From contig NZ_JAGVRK010000001.1 of the NCBI RefSeq assembly GCF_018283675.1, positions 124,001 through 188,000 on the forward strand: 64,000 bases of DNA. The letters are read 5' to 3'. The translations under genes and the position numbers were made by a program. The DNA comes from Metabacillus flavus (GTDB lineage Bacteria; Bacillota; Bacilli; Bacillales; Bacillaceae). Below, piece by piece: positions 38,057-46,564 of this stretch (position 1 is the first letter of the stretch; the number at the start of each line of letters is the position of its first letter). Below the pieces are notes generated by a model. It saw only the letters and a program-made list of their open reading frames with translations. It did no database searches and was not told the origin of the DNA.

Positions 38057-38887
38057 ATGCGCAAGGAAATTGCTAGAGTAGAGAATGTAACCTTTTCCTA
38101 TCCTGATCGCGAAAAACCTGCTTTAGATGAGGTGTCCTTAAACATCTATGAAGGTGAATGGCTGGCGATTGTCGGTCATAATGGATCTGGAAAATCGACT
38201 CTTGCCCGGATATTGAATGGACTTTTGCTGCCATCCAAAGGGAAAGTGAAGATTGCAGGTACTGAGCTTTCAGAGGAAACCATCTGGGATGTACGCAAAA
38301 AGGTCGGGATGGTGTTTCAAAACCCCGACAATCAATTTGTTGGAACCACCGTTAAGGATGATGTGGCTTTTGGTCTGGAAAACAACGGAATCCCCCGGGA
38401 AGAGATGTTAAAACGGGTGGATTGGGCGACAAAGCAAGTCAAGATGGATGCTTTTCTCGATCAAGAGCCGCACCATCTGTCTGGCGGTCAAAAACAGCGT
38501 GTTGCAATCGCTGGCGTGTTGGCCGTTAAGCCTCAAATTATGATCTTGGATGAAGCAACATCCATGCTCGATCCAGCAGGGCGTAAAGATGTGATGGACA
38601 CTGTTCGTCTCTTAAATGATCAAGGGGCTGTTACAGTCATCTCAATTACTCACGATCTTGAAGAGGCTTCAAAGGCCGACCGGATCATCGTTATGAATAA
38701 GGGGAAGAAGCTTAAAGAGGGGAAACCCGAGATTATTTTTTCAATGGGGGAAGAGCTCTCGAGAATCGGTCTTGATCTTCCGTTTCCTTACAAGCTGAGT
38801 CTGGAACTGCGTAAAGCTGGAATTCCGCTTCAGCATAATCACTTAACTGAACAAGGATTGGTGGATGAGCTATGGACATTACAGTAA
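38057..38887 (+). CDS. ecfA1: Energy-coupling factor transporter ATPase EcfA1
   Basis: A 276-residue ABC ATPase of the shared ECF module that powers vitamin uptake by several substrate-binding S components. Walker A GHNGSGKST, Q-loop VFQNPDNQFVG, signature LSGGQKQRVAIAG, Walker B IMILDEATSMLD and the H-loop ITHD are all present. The ATG at 38057 (MRKEIARVENVTFSYP) follows GAGGAGAA; earlier in-frame starts lack support. It overlaps ecfA2 by 16 nt. Confidence 0.94.
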   Translation: MRKEIARVENVTFSYPDREKPALDEVSLNIYEGEWLAIVGHNGSGKSTLARILNGLLLPSKGKVKIAGTELSEETIWDVRKKVGMVFQNPDNQFVGTTVKDDVAFGLENNGIPREEMLKRVDWATKQVKMDAFLDQEPHHLSGGQKQRVAIAGVLAVKPQIMILDEATSMLDPAGRKDVMDTVRLLNDQGAVTVISITHDLEEASKADRIIVMNKGKKLKEGKPEIIFSMGEELSRIGLDLPFPYKLSLELRKAGIPLQHNHLTEQGLVDELWTLQ

Positions 38888-39741
38888 AAGGTCTAGAGCA
38901 TACGTACAATCCGAGGACCCCTTTTGAAAAACGTGCGATTTATAACATGGATCTTCATATTAAATCCGGTTCGTACACAGCCATCATTGGTCACACCGGT
39001 TCAGGGAAATCAACCCTCCTTCAGCATTTAAATGGTTTGCTCAAGCCGACAGCCGGCTCTATTACTATAGGGGATCGAACAATAAAGGCAAAAGAGAAAG
39101 CGAAGCATTTAAAATCCGTCCGGAAAAAGGTTGGCATTGTGTTTCAGTTTCCTGAGCATCAGCTTTTTGAAGAAACGGTCGAAAAAGACATTATGTTCGG
39201 ACCGATGAATTTCGGCGTTTCGGAAGAGGCTGCAAGAGAGAGAGCCAGAGAAATGTCCAGATTGGTTGGTTTGCCTTCCGAGGTTCTCGATCGGTCTCCT
39301 TTCGATTTAAGCGGAGGGCAAATGAGAAGGGTGGCCATTGCAGGGGTGCTTGCAATGAATCCGGAAGTCATTGTGCTGGACGAGCCTACAGCGGGGCTTG
39401 ACCCTAAGGGCCGGCATGATATTATGGAACTTTTTTATCGGCTGCATCGCGAAAAAGGTCTGACAACGATTCTAGTCACTCACAGCATGGAGGATGCCGC
39501 CAGATATGCAGAGGAGCTGATTGTACTTCATCAAGGGACCATTCATCTGAAAGGGACACCTCAGGAAGTGTTCTCCTCATCCGGAAAAATTACGGAAGCA
39601 GGATTAAGGCTGCCGGAGACCATCCAGTTTAAATATGCTCTGGAATCCAAGCTTGGCATTAGAATAGAAGAAACTCCGCTTACGATTCAGGAGACGGTTC
39701 AAGCTCTCCGGTCCTTTTATGTAAAGGAGGGAGACAAATGA
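38872..39741 (+). CDS. ecfA2: Energy-coupling factor transporter ATPase EcfA2
   Basis: A 289-residue ABC ATPase that forms a heterodimer with EcfA1. Walker A GHTGSGKST, Q-loop VFQFPEHQLFE, signature LSGGQMRRVAIAG, Walker B VIVLDEPTAGLDP and VTHSMEDAA (H-loop) are clear. The VFQFPEHQLFEETVEKDI sequence is characteristic of the A2 subunit. Its end overlaps the ecfT start by 4 nt. Confidence 0.95.
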   Translation: MDITVKGLEHTYNPRTPFEKRAIYNMDLHIKSGSYTAIIGHTGSGKSTLLQHLNGLLKPTAGSITIGDRTIKAKEKAKHLKSVRKKVGIVFQFPEHQLFEETVEKDIMFGPMNFGVSEEAARERAREMSRLVGLPSEVLDRSPFDLSGGQMRRVAIAGVLAMNPEVIVLDEPTAGLDPKGRHDIMELFYRLHREKGLTTILVTHSMEDAARYAEELIVLHQGTIHLKGTPQEVFSSSGKITEAGLRLPETIQFKYALESKLGIRIEETPLTIQETVQALRSFYVKEGDK

Positions 39742-40532
39742 ACGGCATGATTATAGGGAAATATGTGCCTGGTCATTCCTTTGTTCATAAGCTTGATCCA
39801 AGATCAAAGCTGCTGCTGGTCTTTTTGTTTGTATTTATTGTGTTTCTTGCAAACAATGCCGTTACGTATGCCATTTTAGGTTTATTTACAATCCTGGTCA
39901 TTTCCCTGACCAAGCTGCCGCCTAGATTTCTGGCTGCAGGATTAAAGCCGATTTTATGGATTATTCTCTTCACCTTTATTCTTCATATTTTGGTTACAAA
40001 ACAGGGTCCTGTTCTTTTTCAATTCTCATTTATTTCGATTCATGAGGAAGGACTCAGGCAGGGGATCTTTATCTCACTGCGTTTTCTTTTTCTGATCTTA
40101 ATTACGACCTTGCTCACACTTACGACTACTCCGATTGAAGTAACGGATGGGATGGAGAATCTTCTGCACCCATTCAAAAAGATGGGGCTTCCTATCCATG
40201 AGCTTGCTTTAATGATGTCGATCGCTCTCCGTTTCATTCCAACGCTGACGGATGAAACCGATAAAATTATGAAGGCGCAGATGGCAAGGGGAGTTGACTT
40301 CTCTTCAGGGCCGCTGACGAAGCGTGTCCAGTCCATTGTCCCTTTGCTAGTCCCTTTGTTTATCAGCGCCTTTAAAAGAGCCGAGGAGCTTGCTACGGCG
40401 ATGGAAGCGAGAGGATACCAGGGCGGAGAAGGAAGAACGAAATACAGGCAGCTGAAATGGGACAGACAGGACTCGATGATCATGGTCCTGCTTCTGATTT
40501 TGTCCGTTCTGCTGCTGCTGTTCCGTTCGTAG
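39738..40532 (+). CDS. ecfT: Energy-coupling factor transmembrane protein EcfT
   Basis: A 264-residue membrane scaffold with about five to six hydrophobic spans that couples the two ATPases to S components. The conserved KLDPRSKLLLVF near the N-terminus and the coupling motifs AQMARGVDF and ATAMEARGYQG are visible. ATGA overlap with ecfA2; truA follows after 9 nt, so all four are one operon. Confidence 0.95.
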   Translation: MNGMIIGKYVPGHSFVHKLDPRSKLLLVFLFVFIVFLANNAVTYAILGLFTILVISLTKLPPRFLAAGLKPILWIILFTFILHILVTKQGPVLFQFSFISIHEEGLRQGIFISLRFLFLILITTLLTLTTTPIEVTDGMENLLHPFKKMGLPIHELALMMSIALRFIPTLTDETDKIMKAQMARGVDFSSGPLTKRVQSIVPLLVPLFISAFKRAEELATAMEARGYQGGEGRTKYRQLKWDRQDSMIMVLLLILSVLLLLFRS

Positions 40533-40541
40533 GTGTACAGG

Positions 40542-41282
40542 ATGAGAATTAAAATGATAATCGCATATGACGGAACCGATTTTAACGGCTATCAGATTCA
40601 GCCTGATGCAAGAACTGTTCAGGAAGAGCTGGAAGGCGCATTATCGAAGCTCCATAAAGGAGCGAAGATAAAAGTGTCCGCTTCCGGCAGAACCGATGCG
40701 AAGGTCCATGCAAAGGGACAGGTCATCCACTTTGATACGCCTCTCAGCATTCCAATGGAGAAGTGGCCTAAAGCTCTCAATGCGATGCTTGCGAAGGATG
40801 TGAGGGTGCTGGAAGCTTCTGAGGCACCCGAGAGCTTCCATGCGCGCTTTGATGCCTGCGGGAAGGAATACAGGTATGTAATTGACCGCTCCAGCGTTCA
40901 GGACGTATTTTTGAGAAACTATGCGTATCATTATCCGCATCCATTAAACATAGAAGCTATGAAATTGGCTTCACGGCATTTTTTAGGGACACATGATTTT
41001 ACCGCCTTTTGTTCAGCTAAAACGGAGGTCGAGGACCGTGTCCGCACGATCGAATCGATTGAGTTCAATGAAGAAGGCGATAAACTTACGATGTCGATCA
41101 AGGGCAGCGGCTTTTTGTACAATATGGTCCGGATTATTACGGGAACGCTTCTGAATGCGGGCACCGGAATGACCCAGCCCGAAGAGATTTCTGACATGAT
41201 TTTTTCCAGGGACCGGACGAAAACTGGAAAAACAGCGCCTGGCCATGGGCTATATTTATTTAAAGTCTTCTATGACAACTAA
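40542..41282 (+). CDS. truA: tRNA pseudouridine synthase A
   Basis: A 246-residue enzyme that makes pseudouridine at positions 38-40 of tRNA anticodon stems. The catalytic aspartate lies in SASGRTDAKVHAKGQV; YDGTDFNGYQIQP, HDFTAFCSAKTEVEDRVRT and GSGFLYNMVRIITGTLL are further family marks. ATG at 40542 gives MRIKMIIAYDG; the GTG at 40533 overlaps the ribosome site GTAGGTGT. Confidence 0.94.
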   Translation: MRIKMIIAYDGTDFNGYQIQPDARTVQEELEGALSKLHKGAKIKVSASGRTDAKVHAKGQVIHFDTPLSIPMEKWPKALNAMLAKDVRVLEASEAPESFHARFDACGKEYRYVIDRSSVQDVFLRNYAYHYPHPLNIEAMKLASRHFLGTHDFTAFCSAKTEVEDRVRTIESIEFNEEGDKLTMSIKGSGFLYNMVRIITGTLLNAGTGMTQPEEISDMIFSRDRTKTGKTAPGHGLYLFKVFYDN

Positions 41283-41300
41283 ACCAGGTGTAACATTGTC

Positions 41301-41329
41301 TTGACATTGCGGTATTACTGAGATAAACT
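41301..41329 (+). promoter_or_regulatory. SigA promoter of rplM-rpsI
   Basis: TTGACA (41301-41306), 17-nt spacer, TAAACT (41324-41329), 19 nt after truA. Confidence 0.65.
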
Positions 41330-41335
41330 ATCATA

Positions 41336-41405
41336 TGGTATGTATTTCATCCCCACGATAAAGCCCCGGAAAGCTCATCGTGTTTTGAAATAAAAATGGA
41401 ACTAA
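41336..41405 (+). promoter_or_regulatory. L13 leader (rplM 5' regulatory RNA)
   Basis: The leader forms TATTTCA (41343-41349) / TGAAATA (41386-41392) around CACGAT (41354-41359) / ATCGTG (41377-41382) with a conserved AAAGCCCCGGAAAGCTC loop region. This matches my recollection of the Bacillus L13 leader, thought to be bound by L13 for feedback control. Confidence 0.75.
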
Positions 41406-41438
41406 CGTTTATGGAAAGATATTAGGAGGGAAAATTTA

Positions 41439-41876
41439 ATGCGTACAACGTATATGGCGAAAGCTAGCGAAGTTGACCGTAAGTGGTACGTTGTAGATGC
41501 AGCTGGCAAGACACTAGGTCGTCTTTCTACTGAAGTAGCATCTATTCTTCGCGGCAAACACAAGCCGACTTTTACACCACATGTAGACACTGGAGATCAC
41601 GTAATCATCATCAACGCTGAGAAAATTGAACTGACTGGTAAGAAATTGACTGATAAAATTTACTACCGTCACAGCCAATTCCCTGGCGGACTTAAATCTA
41701 GAACAGCTCTTGAAATGCGTACAAACTACGCTGAAAAAATGCTTGAGCTAGCGATCAAAGGAATGCTTCCTAAGAATTCTCTTGGCCGTCAAATCTTCAA
41801 AAAATTGCACGTTTACACGGGTGCTGAGCATCCACACCAAGCACAACAGCCTGAAGTTTACGAACTTCGCGGTTAA
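41439..41876 (+). CDS. rplM: 50S ribosomal protein L13
   Basis: A 145-residue early 23S-binding protein. It begins [20 protein letters not shown] and contains [19 protein letters not shown] and [27 protein letters not shown] precedes the ATG. It is cotranscribed with rpsI, 20 nt downstream, as in all Firmicutes. Confidence 0.97.
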   Translation: MRTTYMAKASEVDRKWYVVDAAGKTLGRLSTEVASILRGKHKPTFTPHVDTGDHVIIINAEKIELTGKKLTDKIYYRHSQFPGGLKSRTALEMRTNYAEKMLELAIKGMLPKNSLGRQIFKKLHVYTGAEHPHQAQQPEVYELRG

Positions 41877-41896
41877 TTAATAAGGAGGTTATCAAT

Positions 41897-42289
41897 TTGG
41901 CACAGGTTCAATATTACGGTACTGGCCGCCGCAAGAGCTCCGTTGCTCGTGTACGCCTAATTCCAGGCGAAGGCAAGATCGTTGTTAATAAACGCGACAT
42001 TAAAGACTACATCCCATTCGCAGCTCTAATCGAGGACGTAAAACAGCCGCTTAACTTGACTGAAACTGGTTCTTCTTACGACGTACTAGTCAGCGTTAAC
42101 GGCGGAGGATTTGCTGGCCAAGCCGGCGCAATCCGCCACGGTATCTCTCGTGCTTTGCTTCAAGCAGACCCTGAGTTCCGTACAACTCTTAAACGCGCTG
42201 GTCTATTGACTCGTGACGCTCGTATGAAAGAGCGTAAAAAATACGGACTTAAAGGCGCACGCCGTGCACCTCAGTTCTCAAAACGTTAA
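41897..42289 (+). CDS. rpsI: 30S ribosomal protein S9
   Basis: A 130-residue protein of the 30S head whose C-terminal tail (APQFSKR) reaches P-site tRNA. It starts [20 protein letters not shown] and includes [19 protein letters not shown]. The start is TTG at 41897 with AAGGAGG 9 nt upstream; there is no in-frame ATG nearby. Confidence 0.96.
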   Translation: MAQVQYYGTGRRKSSVARVRLIPGEGKIVVNKRDIKDYIPFAALIEDVKQPLNLTETGSSYDVLVSVNGGGFAGQAGAIRHGISRALLQADPEFRTTLKRAGLLTRDARMKERKKYGLKGARRAPQFSKR

Positions 42290-42300
42290 TTTGCGTTTTC

Positions 42301-42337
42301 AAAGACTCCTATGCCATTTGGCTGGGAGTCTTTTTTT
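42301..42337 (+). terminator. Intrinsic terminator after rpsI
   Basis: AAAGACTCC (42301-42309) pairs with GGAGTCTTT (42325-42333) and seven T follow. The next 163 nt up to 42500 show no convincing promoter. Confidence 0.92.
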
Positions 42338-42500
42338 ATCGTGAAATAAGGCGCGATCCTCGTTAAAGTGATCTAAGTGCAATAAATCTGCGTAAGTACA
42401 GGCCGTTTTTCTTACATAACTATTTTTATGCAATTTCCTTCTAAGGAATGATTGAGCAAGCCTGTATGATTCGTTACAGTGGAAGATGAGGTGAGGAGAT

Positions 42501-43277
42501 ATGGGAGAAACGCTGGAAGCGATCCGCAAGTCTATTAGGGAAAATAAATGGACAAGGCCAACTGCAGGCCATGCAGATGGATACGTTCAAACCAATTTGG
42601 TCATTTTAAAAAAGGATCTTGCTTACGATTTCCTTTTATTTTGCCAAAGAAACGAGAAGGCCTGTCCTATATTGGATGTCACGGACGCAGGATCTTATAT
42701 CCCGGCCATGAGTGCGCCGGATGCGGATCTTCGGACCGATCTGCCGAAGTATAGGGTTTACCGGAATGGGGAGCTTGTGTCAGAACGTGATCATATAACA
42801 GATCTTTGGGAGGATGACTTTGTTGCTTTCCTTCTCGGCTGCAGCTTCACGTTTGAAAAAGCACTCCTTGATTATGGGGTTCCGGTCAGGCATATTGAGG
42901 AGAATGTAAATGTACCGATGTACAACACAAATCTCCCTTTGAATAGGAGCGGGATTTTCAAAGGTTCAATGGTAGTCAGCATGCGGCCAATTCCTGCGAA
43001 AGACATTGCGAAAGCGGTGCAAATTACAGCAAGATCGCCGAAGTCCCACGGTGCCCCTGTTCACATAGGGAATCCAGAGGAAATTGGCATTCCGGATATT
43101 TCTTCACCGGACTTTGGAGATGCTGTGACCATTAAAGAAGGAGAAGTTCCTGTTTTCTGGGCATGCGGAGTGACTCCTCAGGCGGCAGCTATTGCCTCAA
43201 AGCCTGTTTTAATGATTACACATGCTCCGGGCCATATGTTCATCACAAATTTGAAGGATACAGATGTCACGATTTAA
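42501..43277 (+). CDS. Putative hydro-lyase, DUF1445 / YcsI family
   Basis: A 258-residue cytosolic protein of the DUF1445 family, listed as putative hydro-lyase; a mammalian relative is a D-glutamate cyclase, but the bacterial substrate is not settled. Family segments include PTAGHADGYVQTNLVIL near the N-terminus, RNGELV, the VAFLLGCSFTFEKALLDYG helix, NVPMYNTN and FWACGVTPQ, then THAPGHMF at the end. GGTGAGGAG precedes the ATG. It stands alone between the rpsI terminator and ybaK-cwlD, where B. subtilis has no such gene. Confidence 0.82.
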   Translation: MGETLEAIRKSIRENKWTRPTAGHADGYVQTNLVILKKDLAYDFLLFCQRNEKACPILDVTDAGSYIPAMSAPDADLRTDLPKYRVYRNGELVSERDHITDLWEDDFVAFLLGCSFTFEKALLDYGVPVRHIEENVNVPMYNTNLPLNRSGIFKGSMVVSMRPIPAKDIAKAVQITARSPKSHGAPVHIGNPEEIGIPDISSPDFGDAVTIKEGEVPVFWACGVTPQAAAIASKPVLMITHAPGHMFITNLKDTDVTI

Positions 43278-43362
43278 GGCAGAAGGGGCTCGGGAAGCCT
43301 CTTTTTTTTGGATTTTTTCCTTCGCGGATTGCAGATACTATCTGCAAAGGGGGGTCCGCGAT

Positions 43363-43806
43363 ATGGGCACAATGGTTTTTCTTAAAGATAAACGAAGAGA
43401 GAAACAGATGAAATATGAGCGAAGCATGCTAAGGGAAGTGTCGATTAAAGAAATTAAAAAAGGAATTCATATTCACTTTGCTTCATTCTTTCATTACGGA
43501 CTTTTATCAAAGTGGAGTATTGAGGAAGGTTGTGCGGATTTTGCCATTGAGGCGTTTCTGCAGGGAGCTAAATACAGCAAGTTTGGATATAAGGGAGAAT
43601 CGATTACCCACGTGCAAAGCCGCTCTGGAAAAGAGGATAAGCGGCTGACGGCCGATTTCTATGATTACCTGATCAGCTGGGGGTGTCCGAACGAAAGCAC
43701 AGTGTGCCACGAGTCCCTATACCTGGCTTCTGAGTGTTTTATGCAGCACTGGTGGAAAGAAGGCTTTACAAGAGGGCAGAAGCGATATAAATTGCGGCTC
43801 AATTAA
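43363..43806 (+). CDS. YbaK-family protein (DUF2521), function unknown
   Basis: A 147-residue protein resembling B. subtilis YbaK: it ends with WWKEGFTRGQKRYKLRL and contains GCADFAIEAFLQGAKYSKFG and GYKGESI-like residues. No catalytic motif is recognised. I use ATG 43363 after AAAGGGGGG; ATG 43372 is an alternative. It precedes cwlD by 60 nt, the same order as in B. subtilis. Confidence 0.8.
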   Translation: MGTMVFLKDKRREKQMKYERSMLREVSIKEIKKGIHIHFASFFHYGLLSKWSIEEGCADFAIEAFLQGAKYSKFGYKGESITHVQSRSGKEDKRLTADFYDYLISWGCPNESTVCHESLYLASECFMQHWWKEGFTRGQKRYKLRLN

Positions 43807-43835
43807 TCATAATCCCTCAACCTGTCCCATATATT
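43807..43835 (+). promoter_or_regulatory. Possible SigE-type promoter of cwlD
   Basis: TCATAAT (43807-43813) and CATATATT (43828-43835), 14-nt spacing, resemble the mother-cell SigE boxes. cwlD is a late sporulation gene in B. subtilis, which fits; the match is imperfect. Confidence 0.35.
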
Positions 43836-43866
43836 GAACTAGATATGGCGGCAGGGGGGAACAGGT

Positions 43867-44577
43867 GTGAAGAAGCTTAAGTGGGCAGCCTTTGCAGCGG
43901 GGTTTATACTTTTGATGCTGCTGTTTCAATTTCAATTTACGAATGATGATTCATGGGAATCATGGAATTTGCCATTGGCAGGGAAGGTCATTTATTTGGA
44001 CCCTGGCCACGGCGGGCCTGATGGGGGAGCGGTCGGAACAAGTATGCTTGAAAAAGACGTTACCCTTGAGATGGCTAAAAGAGTAAGGGATTATTTGCAG
44101 GAGCAGGGCGCACTTGTCCTCTTGACGAGAGAAACTGATATAGATTTATCATCCATGGGCACAAAAGGTTACAGCCGCAAAAAAGCAGAGGATTTGCGCA
44201 ACCGGGTCGAAATGATCAACTCCTCCTCGGCTGATATGTATTTGAGTTTGCACCTGAACGCTCTGCCGGACCGTCAATGGAGGGGAGCGCAAACTTTTTA
44301 TGACGGGAAGTTTGATGAAAACGGAAAAATGGCCAAGTTCATTCAGGATGAACTGAGGAAAAACCTCGAAAATACAGATCGGAGAGCAAAACCCATTCAA
44401 GGGATCTACCTGGTCAAATATACAAATAAGCCGGGAGCGCTTGTCGAGATCGGATTTTTATCAAACGGGGAGGAAGAAAAGCTTTTTTCTGATCCAAAAT
44501 ACTTAGATAAAGTGGCAGGTTCTGTTTATAAAGGAATTTTACGATATTATACTGACAAGAGCGAGCCTCCTGAATAA
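43867..44577 (+). CDS. cwlD: N-acetylmuramoyl-L-alanine amidase CwlD (spore cortex)
   Basis: A 236-residue Amidase_3 enzyme that, with PdaA, makes muramic-delta-lactam in the spore cortex, required for germination. A signal/anchor helix (WAAFAAGFILLMLLF) is followed by the zinc site: DPGHGGPDGG (His), a Glu in LEKDVTLEMA, and SLHLNA (His); the catalytic Glu is in ALVEIGFLSN. Start GTG 43867 after GGGGGG and TGA-like spacing. pdaB and gerD, also spore genes, lie nearby. Confidence 0.95.
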   Translation: MKKLKWAAFAAGFILLMLLFQFQFTNDDSWESWNLPLAGKVIYLDPGHGGPDGGAVGTSMLEKDVTLEMAKRVRDYLQEQGALVLLTRETDIDLSSMGTKGYSRKKAEDLRNRVEMINSSSADMYLSLHLNALPDRQWRGAQTFYDGKFDENGKMAKFIQDELRKNLENTDRRAKPIQGIYLVKYTNKPGALVEIGFLSNGEEEKLFSDPKYLDKVAGSVYKGILRYYTDKSEPPE

Positions 44578-44617
44578 GGAGGCTCTTGTGCATCGCGCAT
44601 GTTTTTCCGATGCATTT
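44563..44617 (+). terminator. Paired hairpins after cwlD, possible weak terminator
   Basis: GAGCCTCC (44563-44570) / GGAGGCTC (44578-44585) spans the cwlD stop, and TGCATCG / CGATGCA (about 44589-44595 / 44608-44614) follows at once. Neither has a strong T-run. Confidence 0.45.
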
Positions 44618-44640
44618 AATCAGATCAATCTAATTGGATA

Positions 44641-44649
44641 TGTTATACT
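44641..44649 (+). promoter_or_regulatory. Extended -10 promoter before salA
   Basis: TGTTATACT is an extended -10 element 31 nt before the start; there is no clear -35. Confidence 0.5.
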
Positions 44650-44680
44650 GATGTAAACGAATTCAAAAAGGGTGAAGAGA

Positions 44681-45742
44681 ATGCTGCAGGAAGATAAATT
44701 AAGACAAGCCGCTGAAGAAATTGAAGAACCTTTTTTACATATACCGCTCAAAGATGTAGATGGAATTAAGGAACTGAAGATCAAGCCTGAAAAAAATCAT
44801 GTCAGCTTGAAAGTCGCTATTGCCAAAATGAACACGCCTGAACAGATGAAGCTGCAGCAGGAGCTGGTGGCTAAATTGAAGGCTGCTGGTGCGGAAACGG
44901 TCGGCCTCAGGTTTGAAGAACTGCCGGCAGAAGTGGTCGCTTCTCTGCAGCCGAAGCAGGAATCTGCTCCAGGCTTATTATCCGGAAGTGCAGAGCCGAC
45001 GTTTATTGCAATTGCGAGCGGAAAAGGCGGCGTTGGGAAATCAACCGTTTCCGTCAACCTGGCCGTTGCACTCGCACGCCTGGGCAAAAAAGTAGGACTG
45101 ATTGATGCTGATATTTACGGCTTCAGTGTACCGGACATGATGGGGATCACAACCCGCCCGGTGCTCCGCGGCGATTCCATAATCCCGGTTGAACGGTTCG
45201 GAGTTAAAGTGATATCCATGGGCTTTTTTGTGGAGGACAATGCGCCGGTTATCTGGAGAGGGCCGATGCTTGGCAAAATGCTGAACAACTTCTTTCAGGA
45301 AGTAGAGTGGGGGGATTTGGACTACCTGCTGCTTGATTTGCCTCCGGGTACAGGAGATGTTGCTCTTGATGTTCATTCCATGCTTCCTTCCTGTAAGGAA
45401 ATTATCGTTTCCACTCCACATCCAACAGCTGCCTTTGTTGCTGCGAGAGCGGGAGCAATGGCACTCAGAACCGATCATGAAGTCATCGGTGTGGTGGAAA
45501 ATATGGCTTACTTTGAAAGCAAGGCCACAGGCGAAAAGGAATATGTATTCGGTAAAGGCGGCGGTGATAAGCTGGCAGAGGAATTAAACGTACCGATCCT
45601 GGGCCGTATACCGCTGCGGCAGCCGGATTGGAACGAAGCAGAGTTTGCTCCTTCTGTATATGGGGAGGACCATCCGACAGGTAAAATTTACAGGGATATG
45701 GCAGAAAAAGTTTCAAGCCTCCTCCCATCAGGCATAAACTAA
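44681..45742 (+). CDS. salA: Mrp/NBP35-type ATPase, SalA-like
   Basis: A 353-residue P-loop ATPase. In B. subtilis SalA activates exoprotease expression by repressing scoC, and the Mrp family also carries Fe-S clusters. A short N-terminal DUF59-like domain (to about 100) precedes the deviant Walker A SGKGGVGKST, then DADIYGFSVPDMMG, the CxxC-free core and LDLPPGTGDVALD. ATG 44681 is set by AAAGGGTGA five nt upstream. A long perfect palindrome terminator follows. Confidence 0.92.
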   Translation: MLQEDKLRQAAEEIEEPFLHIPLKDVDGIKELKIKPEKNHVSLKVAIAKMNTPEQMKLQQELVAKLKAAGAETVGLRFEELPAEVVASLQPKQESAPGLLSGSAEPTFIAIASGKGGVGKSTVSVNLAVALARLGKKVGLIDADIYGFSVPDMMGITTRPVLRGDSIIPVERFGVKVISMGFFVEDNAPVIWRGPMLGKMLNNFFQEVEWGDLDYLLLDLPPGTGDVALDVHSMLPSCKEIIVSTPHPTAAFVAARAGAMALRTDHEVIGVVENMAYFESKATGEKEYVFGKGGGDKLAEELNVPILGRIPLRQPDWNEAEFAPSVYGEDHPTGKIYRDMAEKVSSLLPSGIN

Positions 45743-45748
45743 CAGAAG

Positions 45749-45778
45749 GCGCCCGGGTTCATGAACCCGGGCGCTTTT
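45749..45778 (+). terminator. Terminator between convergent salA and gerD
   Basis: A 26-nt perfect palindrome (45749-45774; half-site GCGCCCGGGTTCA) followed by TTTT on the plus strand. The palindrome could also fold in the gerD transcript, but there the T-run is poor. Confidence 0.9.
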
Positions 45779-45785
45779 AGTGTTA

Positions 45786-46424
45786 TTATTGCTGTCCGCC
45801 GGAACCTCCGCCGCTTTCGCCTGAACTTCCCCCGGAAGCACCACCCTGTTCCTGTCCTCCGGAACCGTCTGACTGCTGCCCCATTTGCTGTGCAGCTTTT
45901 AATAAAGCATCCTGCATTTTGGTTTTATATAAAGGACTGGTTAATGTTTCGGTAATGACTTCCTGGATATATTTCCGGGACTCCTGGCTTTTAATAACCG
46001 TGCCGATCTGTTTTTCCATCTCTGGATTCTGCAGGATCTCAATCATCATTTTTTGATAGTCCGGGTCTGTCATCAATTGTTTAATGACTTTTTCGTGTTC
46101 CTTTTGAAGACTTTGGGCAAATGCCTCGGAGAATTTAGGATCCTCAAAAATTTTAGTCCAGAATTCCATCCCTTGTTTAGAGGTAAGTGTTTTAGTGATG
46201 GTTTCAGAAACCATCTTTTGGTCCATAACCAGATTTTGTTTCATCTGGTCGTCCTTCAGAACTTCCTGCAATGCGGTTTTGCCTTCGTCCGTTTTCAGTA
46301 TATCGACAACCATTTTTTTCGTTTTTTCGTAATCCATTTCACTTGCGCCCTCCGCTTTAGGAGCACAGCCATTCATTCCGATAGCAAGCGCACTAATCAT
46401 GAGGAGCAATATAAGTTGTTTCAT
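45786..46424 (-). CDS. gerD: Spore germination lipoprotein GerD
   Basis: A 212-residue lipoprotein needed in B. subtilis to cluster nutrient germinant receptors in the spore inner membrane. The signal peptide KQLILLLMISALAIGMNGC ends in a lipobox cysteine at residue 20. A helical middle follows (about 30-175). The tail is low-complexity Gly/Ser/Gln (from about 183), a recognised GerD feature. AAGGAGCC precedes the start on the minus strand. It is convergent with salA and divergent from kbaA, as in B. subtilis. Confidence 0.94.
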   Translation of the reverse strand: MKQLILLLMISALAIGMNGCAPKAEGASEMDYEKTKKMVVDILKTDEGKTALQEVLKDDQMKQNLVMDQKMVSETITKTLTSKQGMEFWTKIFEDPKFSEAFAQSLQKEHEKVIKQLMTDPDYQKMMIEILQNPEMEKQIGTVIKSQESRKYIQEVITETLTSPLYKTKMQDALLKAAQQMGQQSDGSGGQEQGGASGGSSGESGGGSGGQQ

Positions 46425-46525
46425 GGTCTAAGGGCTCCTTTCACAAGTTCCTATTCTTAATATGAAATAAGCGGCGTTTTTTATAACTGAAAAATATTCC
46501 CTGTATAGCAATTTTTAAGGAGGCT

Positions 46526-46534
46526 TGGTAAAAT
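46526..46534 (+). promoter_or_regulatory. Possible extended -10 promoter of kbaA
   Basis: TGGTAAAAT, 31 nt before the kbaA ATG; no good -35. Confidence 0.35.
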
Positions 46535-46564
46535 CAAAGCAGATAAGGGGATGGGGGAAGATAG

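Noticed and set aside
46441-46500. SigG-type promoter for gerD on the minus strand (CATATTA as -10)
   Set aside because: The matching -35 is only a weak TTATA at 17 nt; too poor to list although SigG control is expected from B. subtilis.
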